From assembly GCA_012934845.2 (NCBI GenBank), contig WNNJ02003559.1:38043-102042 (forward strand): a stretch of 64,000 nt of DNA, written 5' to 3'. The notes beneath the pieces were generated by a model. That model searched no databases and was not told where the DNA came from. It saw only the letters and a list, made by a program, of their open reading frames with translations. This document shows, piece by piece, positions 1-12,813 of the stretch. The stretch comes from Pomphorhynchus laevis (lineage: Eukaryota > Acanthocephala > Palaeacanthocephala > Echinorhynchida > Pomphorhynchidae). The number at the start of each line of letters is the position of its first letter. Positions within the stretch are counted from its first letter, which is position 1. The translations under genes were made by a program, and so were the position numbers.

Positions 1-111
1 GTCGGTGCTTGTGAGTAATTTATTTGAAGTATTCAAATTGACTAAAAGTCGATTTGCGTATTTTAGTCAAATCGACTCAGAGAACTTAAAATATTTGACA
101 CTAATTTCTAC

Positions 112-2188
112 TCTTCTTCTTTTTTCTTCAGCGTTTGTCCCGTATGGTAGCGAGGTTCACTACCTTTAAATACCTTTTCCACTTTATGCAGTCTGCGGCG
201 TATATCGATTGCAGGCCGACGTCCGCTAAATCACGGCATATGGTGTCGATCCAACGCTGTTTTGATCTTACTCTCGGGCGCTTTCCTTCTACTTTGAGGT
301 CGAACACCATTCTTGCCAATGTGTATGTATAAGCGCGGAGGACGTGACTGTACCACCGTAATCGAGTTTCGCGTAACTTGTAGCATATCGGCGCTACACC
401 AAATTTTGTCCTGAGATCATTGTTCCGAATATGATCTATACGTGTAACTCCGGCCGTCCACCTCAACATATTGGCATCCATCATTACGAATCGACACTCT
501 GCATGCTTGGTCATTGGCCGGCATTCGGCGCTATAGATCGCGACGGGTCTGACTAATTTTCTGTACACTTTTGTTTTTATGCGATCTTTAATCTTGGGAT
601 TGTACAAGACATCGGTTACTGACCGCCACTTCATCCATGTTGATTTTATTCGAGTCGAAATCTCGGTATGAAGATCGCCGTCTGCTGTAATGGTGGATCC
701 AAGGTATCTGAATGTTGACGTCCGAATGATATCTTGCTCCTCGATTTTGATCGTAAGTTTATCATAATCGGTGTTCGTCGTTAGATATTCGGTTTTTCGG
801 ACGTTTAGGTGTAGGCCAAACTGTTTGAGCCGGGTACTCCATGCCTTAACCTCGTTCTGAAGGTCGTTGTTGTCAACATACGCTATCATAACGTCGTCCG
901 CGTATAGTAACGTCCAAGGTATCTCTCTGTTCGAGTCGTGTGCCACCTCGTTCATAACGAGAATAAATAGGACTAGTGAAATTGCCAATCCGTGATGGAC
1001 CCATACGGTGATTGGTAAATCTTTTAAACATTCAATTGCTGTGCACACGCGACTAGTCGGTCTTTTGTATAACAGCCTGAACCACTCAACAAGCTCTTCC
1101 GGAATTTTGTGGCATCTTAACGCATACCAGATAACCTCGTGTGGGACGCGATGGAAAGCCTTCTCGAGATCAAGAAAATTAAATGGAATGTTTTTTTTTG
1201 TTTTTCACAGTGTTACTCAAGAAGAAGACGTGATGCATGAATAACGTCAATAGTACCGCAACTTTTGACAAAACCGCATTGGTTTATATCCAAATCCATG
1301 ATGCTTCGAATCCTTGCATTGATTATGTGTTCGAATATTTTCATGGTGTGCGAGAGGAGACGGATTGGACGGTAGTTTGCGCAGTCAGCTGAGATCCTCT
1401 TTTGTTTCCAAATGGGTACTGTTATGCTGCAACTCCAATCGGCTGGTGCTTGCCTTTCCGTGACTATCTGATTAAATAATTGCGCTAGCCATCCTGCAGG
1501 ATTCCAACTTTTGGACTTTTAAAGTTCGGCCGCCAGATCGTCAGATCCTGTCACTTTTCCGCACTTCATTTGTTGCAGCGCGTTCTCGACTTCAATGGCT
1601 GTTAAGGGCAGAACAGGTTCTTCGACAGGCGGTACATATGGAATCGGTGGATGTTCGAACTCTTCGTTCGAAATTCTCATGAAATTATCACGCCATCTAA
1701 CCAGAACTTTATGCTTTTTGCACAGCAAAACACCGTTTTCGTCATTGATTCCGTAAAAGTTTTTCGCTTCTTGAGTCCTCTGGTGTCTTTTCCTAGCAAT
1801 CCTATATATTTCACGCTCATTTTCACGAGTGTCGAGTTTCTTGTGGAGCTCTTCAAACTTCTTAGCCCTTGTTATCGCTACTGCCTTCTTTGCCTCTCGT
1901 TTAGCCTCATTATATTTAATTTAATTTCCTGAGGTTTTGTTTGCAAGAAAATCATGGTAACGACGTTTCTTTTCTCGGACTTTTGTTTTGAAATCTTCAG
2001 TCCATATCTACGTTGTCCTGTCTATTCGTCGTCTGCCGGGCTTTGTAGTGCCGAGAATCTCTCAAGCTGTTTGCGTTATTAACGCTTTTACTCCTTGCAA
2101 AGTCTCCTTTACTGTTGTTATAGGTATAAGCTGTATGCGGGAGATAACGTTCGACTCTTTATCCTTAGATTTCCATTACTTAATGCGA
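112..2188 (-). mobile_element. RTE-clade LINE, 5'-truncated copy 1
   Basis: Reverse transcriptase of an RTE-type non-LTR retrotransposon, read on the minus strand. The largest open part (1048-128, 306 residues) carries the YADD catalytic box, then the RTE hallmark stretch FRYLGSTITADG, a WMKWR motif and a C-terminal region ending near KRPRVRSKQRW. Upstream pieces in other frames give DLEKAF (RT motif A, near 1,160), the CGFVK and LLSHTMK segments (1,240-1,380), and the linker before RT (1,500-2,170). The copy is therefore frameshifted at least twice and dead. The 3' end is a CTT/GAA-rich tail at 111-125, usual for RTE. A direct repeat of about 11-15 bases (GACACTAATTT) lies at 97-111 and 2,189-2,225, taken as the target-site duplication; on the right side it is itself multiplied. 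The endonuclease domain is absent. Confidence 0.9.
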
Positions 2189-2225
2189 GACACTAATTTG
2201 ACACTAATTTGGCACTAATTTCTAC

Positions 2226-4400
2226 GATTCAACTTAATTTGTAAGAACGGCAAATTTTACATTGTCAATAATTTGAATTTGCCCAATTAATTAGTAATAC
2301 TGATCGCTAATAAATCACGTTTTTAGATAATAATCTTGTTTTTCAATTACTATCACTAATACAATATTTGATTATTTGTTAAATGATAATCGTCGGATTA
2401 AAACAACATTAGTTAAAATATAACTTAGTGTGACGTATTTATCCAAACGTTAATCCTCAATAAAGCAAATTAAATTACTATATCTGAGTTCAAATTTTCA
2501 TACTGCAATACGCAAATTCTCAAATAATTTGAAGTTGCTTTTACTTGAATTTCCGATATAAAAGTTTACTGATTCTACTTTAAAATTCTAAATTTAATCG
2601 CAATTTCATTATTTCAGATTATTTAATTATCTAACAGAAAAGAATGATCGGTTACTGACAAAAACATACAACATGTGTGTATACATGTGACTATTCGATT
2701 CTTATATGCTGTCGTAACTGTTTAGTAACTGTATTTCATTTGTAAATTAAAGTATATATCTGAGTTCAATTTTTCGTCCTGCGATACGCGAATTCTCAAT
2801 AAATTTGAAACTATTTCCTATCGGAGTTAATAACTCTTAAATTCTTAAATAATCGGAATTAAAAATAACTAATGTTGATCCAATTTTAAATTTAATATTT
2901 TAAAGCTTTTTATCAATAAAACGCCAATTTATTTTTATATTTCGTTAGCTGCTATTAGCATTATCATTGATATTTTGATCCTGCTCAAAATTTACATAAT
3001 AATTAAATACTCTATATATTTGAGTATTTGAATGCGTTTACATGTTCAAATTGTTGTGTAAATATCTTTGATTGCTAAAATGATAATATCCTACAGAATG
3101 TATTGGCATGAAGTGATGTATTAAACGATGATAAATATTCTTAATTTTTTGAATGTGTTTTAATCCCCTAAGTTGTGCAATTTGGAAAATTTATAAATTC
3201 TTAAATTATAAAATTTACAGGATTTTATAAGTCTCACAAATTGGATCGCGATGATAATGAAATTATTTGATAAGTAAATACTTTTATTAATCCGATGAAG
3301 ATCTTACTTATTGCACAGTAATTTTGGAAACAAATCTTCCTATTAGAAATTTCTCAAAATTCTAAAATTTATTGTTTTTAAATGGAACTGAGAAATCATT
3401 TGGCCAGCATAAAACGAAACCGGCGTAGATAGAGCTGGCATAAAGTAGAACCGTAATAAAATGGAATTGGGGTAAAATTGAACGAACTTGAAATAAAATT
3501 TCCAATTTCACTATTTGGCATCAACTACCTACTTAATATCTTAAGATAACTGCTTAAAATATTAATCTCATCAACTACTTGAGATATTTAATATTTAACA
3601 AAATCCTTTATGATAATTGACCGTACTGCTGTGAATTTCTCAAATTTTTAACAATGGTAGTTATCTGACAGTTAATTTAATTAAATTGCTTAATCTTAAT
3701 TTTATTCTTATTGCAATATTATTATATAAAACCAATATAATATACTTTCATTTACTGTCTGAATATAAGAGAGTACAAGAATATTGCCTAGATAAGGTAA
3801 TTTATGACAATTGTTTATTGTACAATAATCAATAGGCACTTCATTTACGGTAGTTCTCGTTCATATTTCGATCAATTTTTGAATTGATTATATAACGAAA
3901 TCTGTCGTGTAGCACATTAAATGATTCTGTCCTTTATGATAATAACTTCTCAATAAACAAACAATTTGCTGATATTTGTTTTCATTTGCTTATATTTTGT
4001 TCAAAAATCCTTACACAAAATAATCTATTCGTAGTAACATCTAGTCAATGTAATCATATCTAGAATGTGTAATCAAATCTAGAAAGTATAAATACATTAT
4101 TGATTCGTGATCACGTTTACCAAATGATATAAATTTTAGTAGAATTTGATAATTTTTAGTTTCAAATTTTAACTTGCAGTTTTCATTCTCTTTGAATTTT
4201 GTTGTTTTCACCATTTTGCACTAGTTTTGGCATCAAAAAGCAGTCAGTAATCAAACTGACTTCATGATCTCAAGTAACTATTTTTTATTTGTATTTCATT
4301 CGTTTAAATTAATTGGGTATTTTGAAATATTAACTTACTATCCTTATAATTCTTTTCGCATTAGAATAATTTACTAAATTTAGTTTATTCTGTATTTAGA
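2226..4400. other. AT-rich non-coding stretch
   Basis: I see no gene or recognisable element here. The sequence is strongly AT-rich with no long reading frame. A stretch near 3,380-3,490 has a weak imperfect repetition of short phrases of the type ATAAAATGGAAT, with slightly higher GC than its surroundings. It probably belongs to an intron of the sodium channel gene or to the DNA upstream of the exons seen here. Confidence 0.5.
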
Positions 4401-4402
4401 TA

Positions 4403-4520
4403 GGTGTTTTGAGCATTATAGCCAGCTTCGTCGACATTGCTAATGTTAAAGCATTTAAGTCATTACGCACACTACGGGCATTAAGACCATTGCGGGCAAT
4501 GTCAAGATTTGAAGGCATTA
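4403..4520. repeat. Degenerate short-period repeat
   Basis: Several imperfect copies of a phrase like GCATTAAGACCATTGCG sit in tandem just before a Naiad-like fragment. GC is higher than in the flanks. No coding meaning is seen. Confidence 0.35.
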
Positions 4521-4912
4521 AGGTATATTTTTCTTCTAATAAACTATTATCGTGGTTTTCTAAATTCTTACTTTGGTAAGGTGATTAAGAGTGGAAGCTT
4601 AAATAATACATCTAAGATTAAAATTTGGAAAATTTATATAGTTGATAGAATTAAAAAGAAAATGAACATAACAAACAATTATAAAGGAAAGATTTATAAT
4701 GATTTAAATGCAAACGCAACATATAAGCGTAGGGATTTAAGTTTAACAAGTCACTGTTCAATAATAGATAAAAGGGATGTAGAGGTTAAATCAGATAATA
4801 AAATTATATCTAATAACTAGGAACATCTATTTTCAGACAAGTAAAAGGTGTTTCAATGCTAAGTAATTGTAGCCCAATTATAGCTGACTTATTTTTAAGT
4901 TTTATAGAATAT
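4521..4912 (+). mobile_element. Naiad-like Penelope element, internally deleted RT fragment
   Basis: Reads in frame as the N-terminal RT region (DLSLTSHCSIIDKRDV) and then jumps to the motif B region ([15 protein letters not shown]) of the same element that is nearly complete at 39.48-42.83 kb. The RT middle, with motif A, is missing, so this is an internally deleted copy. It abuts the inverted 3' end of the next copy. Confidence 0.75.
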
Positions 4913-4914
4913 GA

Positions 4915-7665
4915 ATATCAGATCAGATAACTAAGTATATGTATTTTATATTATTATAAATCAAAAATAAAGATAAATAATTATAAATAATAAATAATTA
5001 TATAACATTTTATATAATTTATATTTATATCAAGTCAAAATTTAAAATTAAAATTAAAAATTAGGGCAATTGTTATAAATTTACTTATAAATAACATACG
5101 GTTTATCAGAATAAGGATCATAGTTTATCAGGAGAAACTGATATGTTATCAGGTTTCGGCCCCTATTCCTCGATCCAGCATAGCAGCGGGGCCAAATGCA
5201 TGCAAATGACATATTTTCTCTTATGAAATTTGCTGATCTAGTATCGTATTCTAATACAAAGTATATTATTTATTATCAATCGGCAAAAGTTTTCCGTTCA
5301 ATAGTTTAAAATTATTTTTGATAATTTTTTATTTATATATTTAACTATTTGTTGTTTGATCATATTTTTATAGTAACATAGTTCAAAATATGTATCTATT
5401 AAATTATCTAAATGATTTTGAAAAAAGCCAATATCATTACATATTGTTGCAATTCTTAAAATTTCATTATTTAATGTATTATATTTTATATTATATGGTA
5501 TGCATGAATGCTCATGCAAAAATATGTTTCTTGTAAATTTAAATATGTCATCTTTACGATATAAATTAATAGTAGTTTTAATTAATCTTAATTTAATGTT
5601 CATATCAAGATAAATATTTTCTTTATCATTAATATTAGTTTTATTAAGAATGAGGCTACCTGGATAAATTTGTTTGATTATTGAATAAAAATTATTAAAT
5701 ATAATACACATATATCATCAATGTATCGAAACATATATTTCATATCTTTATATTGTTTAGATTTAGTTATTAAGCAGTATGAACAAATTCATATTCTATA
5801 AAGCTTAAAAACAAGTCAACTACAATTGGGCTACTATTACCACCCATTGGAACACCTTCTACTTGTCTAAATATAGATGTCCCTACTTTTAAATAATTTT
5901 GATTTATCAAAATATTTAAGGATTCTATTAATTCAATTTTATCCATATATTTATATTTATTTGATCGTTTAATTTTTGTTAGATAGGCGTTATAATTATT
6001 ATAACATATATATGTATATATTTTTTCGAATATAAGATTAATTAATTTTACTAACGCTTCTTGAATATCTGCTAAATCTAGATTTGTATAAAGCGTACTA
6101 AAATCGTATGTATTTATATTTTGAAAGTTTATTCCTTTTGTCTGTTCTAAAAATTCTTTTGTGGAATTAATACTGAAATAGTGTTTTATACCAGTATTAA
6201 TTTCGATTACCTTACAATATTAGTATTTGAGTATTTTATTAATATAAAAAAAGTGGTTTTAATGAACATCTAAAACCACTGAATATTAACCTAGGTTTTA
6301 TTAATTATTTTCTAATTTTTGGTTGTAATATAATATATTAGAGTTTTATTATCTGATTCAACATTTATACACTTTGTATCCATTATTGAATAATGACTTG
6401 TAATAATTGTTTCTAAATTTAAATCACTACATTCATATGTTGGATTTACATTAAAATAATTATAACTAACTTTTTTCATCCTATATCATAATAAAGCTTT
6501 TTTATATAAAGACAAAGCATATAGATACATGTTTAGCTCTCTCAATAGTTGTTATCATATAGTTATCCTTTAATTTAGAAAGTTATGCATACATATCTTT
6601 ATCAATTTGATCTTTCCTTTTATAACTTTTGCTATTTTTATTTTCCTTTTTATTTTATCTAATATATAAGTTTTACAAATTTTTTCTTTGATATATTTAA
6701 ACTTTTCTATTAATAAGCTTACCAAATTAATCATTTAAGTCATTAAATAACGAAATGTAAATATTATTTTTATCATTACTATTTAATCGATATTTATACC
6801 CTTTTGATATAATTTTCCTTTATTCACTATTTTCAATTAATTATAGATCAAGGGTATATATGTTCACTTATATTTTTAAAATTAAGACTTGCAATTGCAT
6901 TCAGTTTCTAATAATAATATTTCTAATATTATCGTTACATATAGATTTCAATTCTTTATTATAATTTAACAATTTTTCGTCCTAATGACGGTAACATCTT
7001 ATACCGTATTTTAGAAATATATTTACTTAAATTTTATCCTATTATTTCTTTACTTTTTGAATTATTTAAAATTCTACCTATATTTATGTTATCTATACAT
7101 TTATTAATGAAGTTTATGGTTTGGGTATATTTTTTTGTTATTATTAACATTTATTGTCTGATTATATTATTATAATAACTGTCTATTATACAACTTAACT
7201 ATCATAATGTTCAATTAATCTTTCATTTATTAAACAAATTATTTGAAAACCTCCATATATTTACATAATGATCTTTTAGTTTATTATCTCTTAAAAGTTG
7301 TTCTATTATTGCTAATTGTTCATATATATACATATATATTTATATATATAATATAATTTGTTAATTATATATAATGCCTCTTCATGATGAAAACATAGTG
7401 ATATATATATAGCTTCTTTAATATTATTAAGTTTATTTTTCATATTTCTTTTATCGCCTTGACTTCTTGACTTGCGTTAAACTGGATTATTATAATATAG
7501 CTGTTTATTATGTACTATACTACTTCTGCCAATTCCTTGTACCACGTCATTTAATCCCAATTGGTACATGGAATTAAGCCTTTAAATTTAAAAATATTTC
7601 TCTATTATTTTCACATAATATATAATCTCATATAATATAATCTCATTTTTATCTCAGTTTCAAAA
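4915..7665 (-). mobile_element. Naiad-like Penelope element, 5'-truncated copy on minus strand
   Basis: On the minus strand, from 7,665 downward, this copy starts inside the GIY-YIG endonuclease (GLNDVVQGIGRS, about 7,580-7,510). It passes through a decayed linker into the RT: motif A as DFSTLYTNLD near 6,090, motif B as [12 protein letters not shown] near 5,850, motif C as FRYIDDIC near 5,735. The open C-terminal part is 5,711-5,298. The 3' UTR with the hammerhead-like module (5,186-5,115) and the terminal CAGTTAGCTGAT-like block follow to about 4,915. Stops and shifts are frequent, so it is dead. The endonuclease lying before the RT is the reason for the Naiad-type call. Confidence 0.8.
5115..5186 (-). 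ncRNA. Permuted hammerhead-like module, decayed copy (Naiad 3' UTR)
   Basis: Same layout as the better copy at 20,824-20,893. The strand with cleavage triplet AUC and helix I strand GAGGAA comes first, then the GAAAC strand, then the CUGAUAA strand. Helix I pairs GAGGAA with TTTCTC. The core has CTGATAA in place of CTGATGA, so this copy is probably inactive. Confidence 0.4.
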
Positions 7666-8160
7666 AAACTCAAATGTTTACCAGCACTTACATTATATTT
7701 TTTTTATCTTTTCGACTTTTTTTATGTGATGCTACCATGTAGTAGCATTTGCTCCAAAATAGACTATAAATAATAATCTCTTAATAGTTATTTTAATATT
7801 TCTAATTGTTCATTTATACATATATTTTTTAATATTATTAAGTCTATCTTTCTTATTTGTTTTTATCGGCATGACTTCTTGGCCTACGTTTAACCTGAAT
7901 AAAACGAATTTAGCCGTTATTGCTAACATAACGCCTAATTAAAATATAAATAACATATAAATAACATATATATTAGCATATATATGTATATCTTTTTCCG
8001 AATATAAGATTAATTAATTTTTCTAATGCATCTTTAATATCTGCTAAATCTAGATTTGTATAAAGCGTACTAAAATCGTACGTATTTATATTCTGAAAAT
8101 TTATTCCTTTTGTGTGTTCTAAAAATTCTTTTGTAGAATTTTTATAACTCTTCTTTGAGA
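7666..8160 (-). mobile_element. Naiad-like Penelope element, shuffled fragments
   Basis: Two pieces of the same family in the same orientation. One is an endonuclease-RT linker piece at about 7,680-7,920, duplicated relative to 7,260-7,500. The other is an RT motif A piece at about 7,980-8,150 that again encodes DFSTLYTNLD and ALVKLI. They look like a deleted or rearranged neighbouring copy. Confidence 0.65.
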
Positions 8161-8183
8161 TTAGGTAATTAAGTTTTCCTAAT

Positions 8184-8288
8184 CTTCAATACCTAATCTA
8201 AAAGAAGAGTTATAAAAACTTCAATACCTAATCTAAAAGAAGAGTTATAAAAACTTCAATACCTAATCTAAAAGAAGAGTTATAAAAA
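8184..8288. repeat. 35-bp tandem repeat, three units
   Basis: Three near-perfect head-to-tail units of 35 bp, each containing ACCTAATCTAAAAGAAGAG. An inverted partial unit precedes them (about 8,145-8,170). The array sits exactly at the boundary between Naiad-like debris and LINE-B, so it may be an element-end repeat. Confidence 0.85.
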
Positions 8289-8292
8289 AGGA

Positions 8293-9860
8293 TTGATGGG
8301 AATAGCGGGGTACAACTCCACTTGGATCATTGGAGATTTCAATAACAAGAATGCGGAACAGGCGAAGAGCATGTTAAGTGAAATTATGAAGGTTACACTC
8401 CCTTTGGCGTACACATTTCATAACTCTAAAAATAAGAAATCCACCATCGATTTCGCGTTTTCCTCTGTTCGTAAACCACGCTTCCAAATATCGTGGTTAA
8501 AAAATCTTGATACGGAATCTCACGACAATGGTCACATGGTGGTCGTATGGGACCATTGACAACCATAAAGATAAAATCGCGCCAACTTTAAAAGCGATAG
8601 AAAAATTTAATCTAAATGTTACTTCACACCTACTGGAATTGGATAAAAATACAACACATGCGTCCAGTATGAAATACATTTCGGACCTGATTCATACGCA
8701 ATGCAAAATATTCTATAAGAATGTTCCGCGTCCTAAAGTATACCAATAAAATATTTAAATTAAAGAAAGCATTATGGAATGCGAAATTTAAGGAAACAGA
8801 CAATAATGCACTTAGTGAAATAAAAAGTCAAATTAAATTCCTTTCATTAAGAACACAAAGACTAATTTTAAAATCTTCATGTCATTACTCTAAACCTTGG
8901 TGGAAAGCGATTAAGAATGAACAATTCACTGATTGGAAAGCGAAAGCCGATAATTGGATTAAAAAGGTAGGTGAGAATGAGGTTATGACGAGAGTCTCAG
9001 AATATCATACTTAGAATCTAAGCAGTGATACTCCAAACAGGGCTTTAGAATGGTGCACCGAATTGGACAGACACGGTTGTAAAGAGGGACACATTGACAT
9101 AACAGATATACTAAATGCTTGGCCTAGAATTCCTAGTTTCATCTAACGGCCTATCGGCAACTGCTACGGCAATTAAATTATTGAATATGGTAAATAGGAA
9201 ATTGATAGCTGATCGTATGTTAATGGAGGAAAAATCGAATTGGAAAGAACTCGGTCAAGGCAAAATTATCTTACTATCCAAAAAAGCACAAGTCAATTCA
9301 CCGAAAGATGTGCGCCCAATTACAATCTCAAACAGCCTGCTTATGATATATGAGAAGACGTTAGCAAATAAAATATCTGTCTTTACCAGAGAAAATAACA
9401 CATTCGTGGTAAATAATTTCGGTTTTCAAAAAACAAGAGTTCTACAAATGCAGTAAATTATCTACAGCGTGCTTTAAGGAAGAACAACTTTTATAAAATC
9501 ATCTACTCGTTGAATTTTACTGCTGCGTTTGATTCCGTTCAGCATGATGTCGTAATTGATAAATTTCGTAAAATAGGCTTACCGGAATGTATTATAAGTA
9601 GAACGTATTGGTCTATCATCTCTTCTAGATCTGCGAAAATTGAGAGCGTTGACACCAATTATAAATTTATAAATAGAGGGGTTCCCCAAGGATCACCTTT
9701 TTCGCCAATTTTATTCAACATAGCGACGAAAGATTTAACTAAAGGCTTTGTTAACAGTTGAATGGACTGCAGCGTATTTACTTTCGAAAGAAAGAAGAAT
9801 ATTTCAAAGTTCGACAGTTGTTTAGCAATTGTCAGTAACGAGGGAAAGCGCTGTCATTTT
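8293..9860 (+). mobile_element. LINE-B fragment (endonuclease and RT)
   Basis: A non-LTR retrotransposon of the Jockey/I/R1 type. The piece at 8,293-8,559 is the C-terminal half of an APE-type endonuclease (WIIGDFNNKN carries the GDFN box; STIDFAFSS follows). A linker runs over 8,507-9,014. The RT is at 9,115-9,760, with DVRPITIS, then FTAAFDSVQHD (motif A) and GVPQGSPFSP (motif B). The frame breaks after the RT middle; YADD and the C-terminus are missing. Relatives lie on the minus strand at 24.45-27.6 kb. Confidence 0.8.
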
Positions 9861-9865
9861 TCACA

Positions 9866-10500
9866 TACTAAGTAAGTAAGTAAGGGTTTTATTAATAACT
9901 ATATAACCGATAAAAACCTAAGAAACAAAAACATGCAAAAGACAACTTTAAATAGAAGCCGTTCACGACGAGTATTTTGGAATCTTCAACTTATATTCAC
10001 GGCCTCAGGTCCAGAGGGATCTGAGCCCCTCGGCCGCACCAGCGCGCCGCCCTCTGACTGAACCATTCGGGGTCTCTCACACACCTAAGAGTCCAGTCAA
10101 GGCGGACTATAATTGGTAATCTCGAGATGAGGAGCTTGAGAAACCTTAGTCTTTGTTCTGGGGGACGTCCTTGTGAGAAGAAGACTAATCCCGAGATAGC
10201 CCAAGTACCCCAGAGGCGCACTTGGGTTATCCCATTCAATGACAGATGCTGAGCCCGTTTCAGAGCCCACCTAGCTTTCTTCAGGATACGTTTAAGTCTA
10301 TCCAGGTCAGCTTTCGCCGACCAATTCACCGTAACGGTGAACCCCAGATATTTTACTCGACTCGTGAAGATGGGGAGTGGTTGATGCTGCAAAATGGAGG
10401 AGAGTGTAGAGAGTGCTAGTCTCTTAAGTTTCTTTTTGGTGGCAGGAACGCCATTAAAGACTACCACATGCGATTTAGAGGAGTTTAAAATAAGATTGGA
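9866..10500 (-). mobile_element. LINE-C 3' fragment
   Basis: C-terminal end of the RT polyprotein on the minus strand (10,467-9,997), with VKYLGFTVTVN, RARWALKRAQ-like and [10 protein letters not shown] segments. It is the same family as 27.84-31.18 kb and 35.44-38.85 kb. Four short AAGT/TAAG units at 9,868-9,885 form the 3' tail. The copy is 5'-truncated, as is usual for LINE insertions. Confidence 0.8.
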
Positions 10501-10542
10501 ATTATATAATTATTTATTATTTTTAATTATTTACTATTTTTT

Positions 10543-10733
10543 GAAATTTTTGATGACACTTCATTTTGATTCAATCCTATAAGCCAATTCAATCCTAAAA
10601 GCCAATGGCAATACGATACATTTCAATATCGGTGGACCAATACTGAAAATAAATGCCAATACCAATAGAAATGTAGCGTGTTGATTTTGGCTTATGGGAT
10701 TAAAGCAAAGTGCAGTGTCATCAAAAATTTCAA
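10543..10733. repeat. MITE-like element with long terminal inverted repeats
   Basis: The ends are inverted repeats of about 45 bp: GAAATTTTTGATGACACT at 10,543-10,560 matches its complement at 10,716-10,733, and pairing continues inward to an AAGCCAA/TTGGCTT step. The centre of about 100 bp is not coding. It looks like a small non-autonomous DNA transposon, or a collapsed palindrome of the sort seen elsewhere in the window. Confidence 0.5.
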
Positions 10734-10779
10734 TTCCTACAATGACTGCACAATTAAATTAACTTTATTTTTATTCTTA

Positions 10780-10945
10780 TATAGTATAAAATACATAGAC
10801 AGTTAGCTGATCTAATTTATTAGTTCGTGTTCTTCATTGATTTCACGTGTTAACTGTTGATCCCATGTTCTATTATGTTTGTAAAACTTTTATAATTTTC
10901 TGAAGCTGATAACAGGAGCTATCGAGATATTGTGAAATTTTTGGG
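10780..10945 (+). mobile_element. Penelope-element debris with hammerhead-like remnant
   Basis: A Naiad 3'-terminal block (AGTTAGCTGATCTAATTT, about 10,803-10,822) is followed at 10,899-10,935 by a decayed copy of the hammerhead-like hairpin seen at 48.3 and 49.97 kb (GGAGCTATC, then GAGATATT in place of GAAATATT). No coding capacity. Confidence 0.5.
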
Positions 10946-10984
10946 TTTTTGGGATTAAACTTTATTACTATATTACTATTATTT

Positions 10985-11835
10985 TTTACTATAAAAAATA
11001 ATAATACTATATGTGTATTTAATTCTAATAATTTTTATTCAATTAGTGAGCACATTTATCCAGAAAGCCTTATTCTTAACAAAACCAATATTAATGATAA
11101 AGAAGGTGTATATCTAGATATGAACATTAAATTAACATTAACTAAAACTACTATTAATTTATATCGTAAAGATGACATATTTAAATTTACAAGAAACATA
11201 TTTTTGCATGAGCATTCATGCATACCATATAATATAAAATATAATACATTAAATAATGAAATTTTAAGAATTGCAACAATATGTAATGATATTAGCTTTC
11301 TTCAAAATCATTTAAATAATTTAATAGATACATATTTTATACTAGGTTACTATAAAAATAACATCAAGCAGAAAATAGTAAAATATATAAATCAACACAA
11401 TAATATAAAGAATAAATTTAAACTCTTAAGTGGCAAATTTTTATGGATGGCTAATAAATAATATACTTTGCATTAGAATAAGATACTAGATAGTAATTTC
11501 AGAGGAAATACATCATTAGCATGTATTTGGCCCCGCTGCTATGTTGGGTAGAGGAGTTAGGGGCCGAAATCTGATAGCATAGCAGTTCCTCCTGATGACC
11601 TCTAATTCTTATTCTGATACAACGTCTGTTTTTTATTAGTCAATTCATAAAAATGACTTTTTAAATTTCAATTTTTTATTTTAACTTGATACAAATTATA
11701 GAAAATCTAAAAACAATTATTAATTTTAATATTTAATTATTAAATTTTGATTTAGCATTATTATGTTTTGTTTATTTTATAATTATATTAAATACGTAGA
11801 CTCAGTTAGCTGATTTAATTTATTCGTTTATGTAA
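10985..11835 (+). mobile_element. Naiad-like Penelope element, 3' fragment
   Basis: Open frame for the RT thumb and C-terminus: [20 protein letters not shown] begins just after where motif C (YIDD) would be, then [19 protein letters not shown], and a final WMANK before the stop at 11,459. The 3' UTR follows, with the permuted hammerhead-like module at 11,536-11,605 and the terminal AGTTAGCTGATTT block near 11,815. Everything before motif C is lost. Confidence 0.85.
11536..11605 (+). ncRNA. Permuted hammerhead-like module (Naiad 3' UTR)
   Basis: Complete copy. The cleavage strand (CTGCTATG, then GGT, A, GAGGAG) comes first, then the GAA strand (TTAGGGG, CC, GAAA, then CATAGCAG), then the CUGAUGA strand (TTCCTC, CTGATGA, CCTCTAA). 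Helix III is CTGCTATG with CATAGCAG, helix I GAGGA with TCCTC, helix II TTAGGGG with CCTCTAA. If active, the scissile bond would follow A11,550. The strand order differs from all standard hammerheads. Confidence 0.55.
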
Positions 11836-12136
11836 ATTATTAAAAATTTAAAGAAGAAATAAATTGATACTTTAATTTTTTGACCAAAATATTTCTTACT
11901 TATAAAAATATATAATTATTTGTTTTGGCTACATTTTCAGTTGCCTTCCTAGCATAATTCGTTTATCACTTCATGTGAAGAATTTATTAATTTAATTAGA
12001 TGACTGAATATGGTTAACTCATTAAATACACAAGGCCGATTATGGATGACATACAGATCTACAATTTGTATGTAAATCTGACTTAGTAAAAACCAACTAA
12101 AGAATTAGATCAGTTAAAACTGAGTATACGTATTTT

Positions 12137-12365
12137 GCCGAAACCTGATAACATAGCAGTTCTTTCTGATGACCTCTATTCATTATTTGGACACATCAGA
12201 TATTATTTATTAGTCAATTCATAAAAATTCATTTTCATTTTAAATTTTAACTTTACATAAATATAAATTATATAAAATCTTCTATATATTATTTTTCTTC
12301 TTCTATTATTATTTTTATTTATTTTAAATTTATCTAAGTAGACTCAATTAGCTGATCTTATATAT
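12137..12365 (+). mobile_element. Naiad-like Penelope element, 3' UTR fragment
   Basis: Matches the second half of the family's 3' UTR: GCCGAAACCTGATAACATAG at 12,137, then a CTGATGA box, and the terminal CAATTAGCTGATC block near 12,345. The cleavage-strand part of the module is missing. Confidence 0.7.
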
Positions 12366-12813
12366 AATTTTAATATTAAAATATTACTACAATGATATAC
12401 TTACATCCGATAATTAGAAATAAACCTGCATATTTTGGATTCTTTAATTTTTTTTGTTTGCTTATTATAAAATTATTAATAAAGTAATTTATTGTTTGTA
12501 TTAATTTTGCTATTTTTATTGCTGAAGAATCTGACCACGTTATATAGTAGCCAAACGCTGTATAAACACTGTATAATATGATCTGTAAGTTTGGTACTCG
12601 ACAAAATTACCGTGTCAATGTTTTTCATAATTTCAACTGCTATCGATTTATGTCATTAACGTGAAAATGTGAATTCACTTATTCTGTGATTTAATCAATG
12701 CTCTTTGTCGATACATAATTTTAGTAAATTCTAATCCGTAACATTTTAATGTTTTCTTTCTTTTTTTCAACCGTCCATTTAAAAATAAAGACGCATCCAT
12801 TATATTTTGACAG

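Noticed and set aside
5115-5186. HDV-like ribozyme in the Naiad 3' UTR
   Set aside because: A GGCCCC/GGGGCC pairing at first suggested a nested pseudoknot, but it is lost in several copies, whereas the hammerhead-type helices are kept.
8184-8288. CRISPR-like array
   Set aside because: Three adjoining 35-bp units without spacers; this is a plain tandem repeat in an animal genome.
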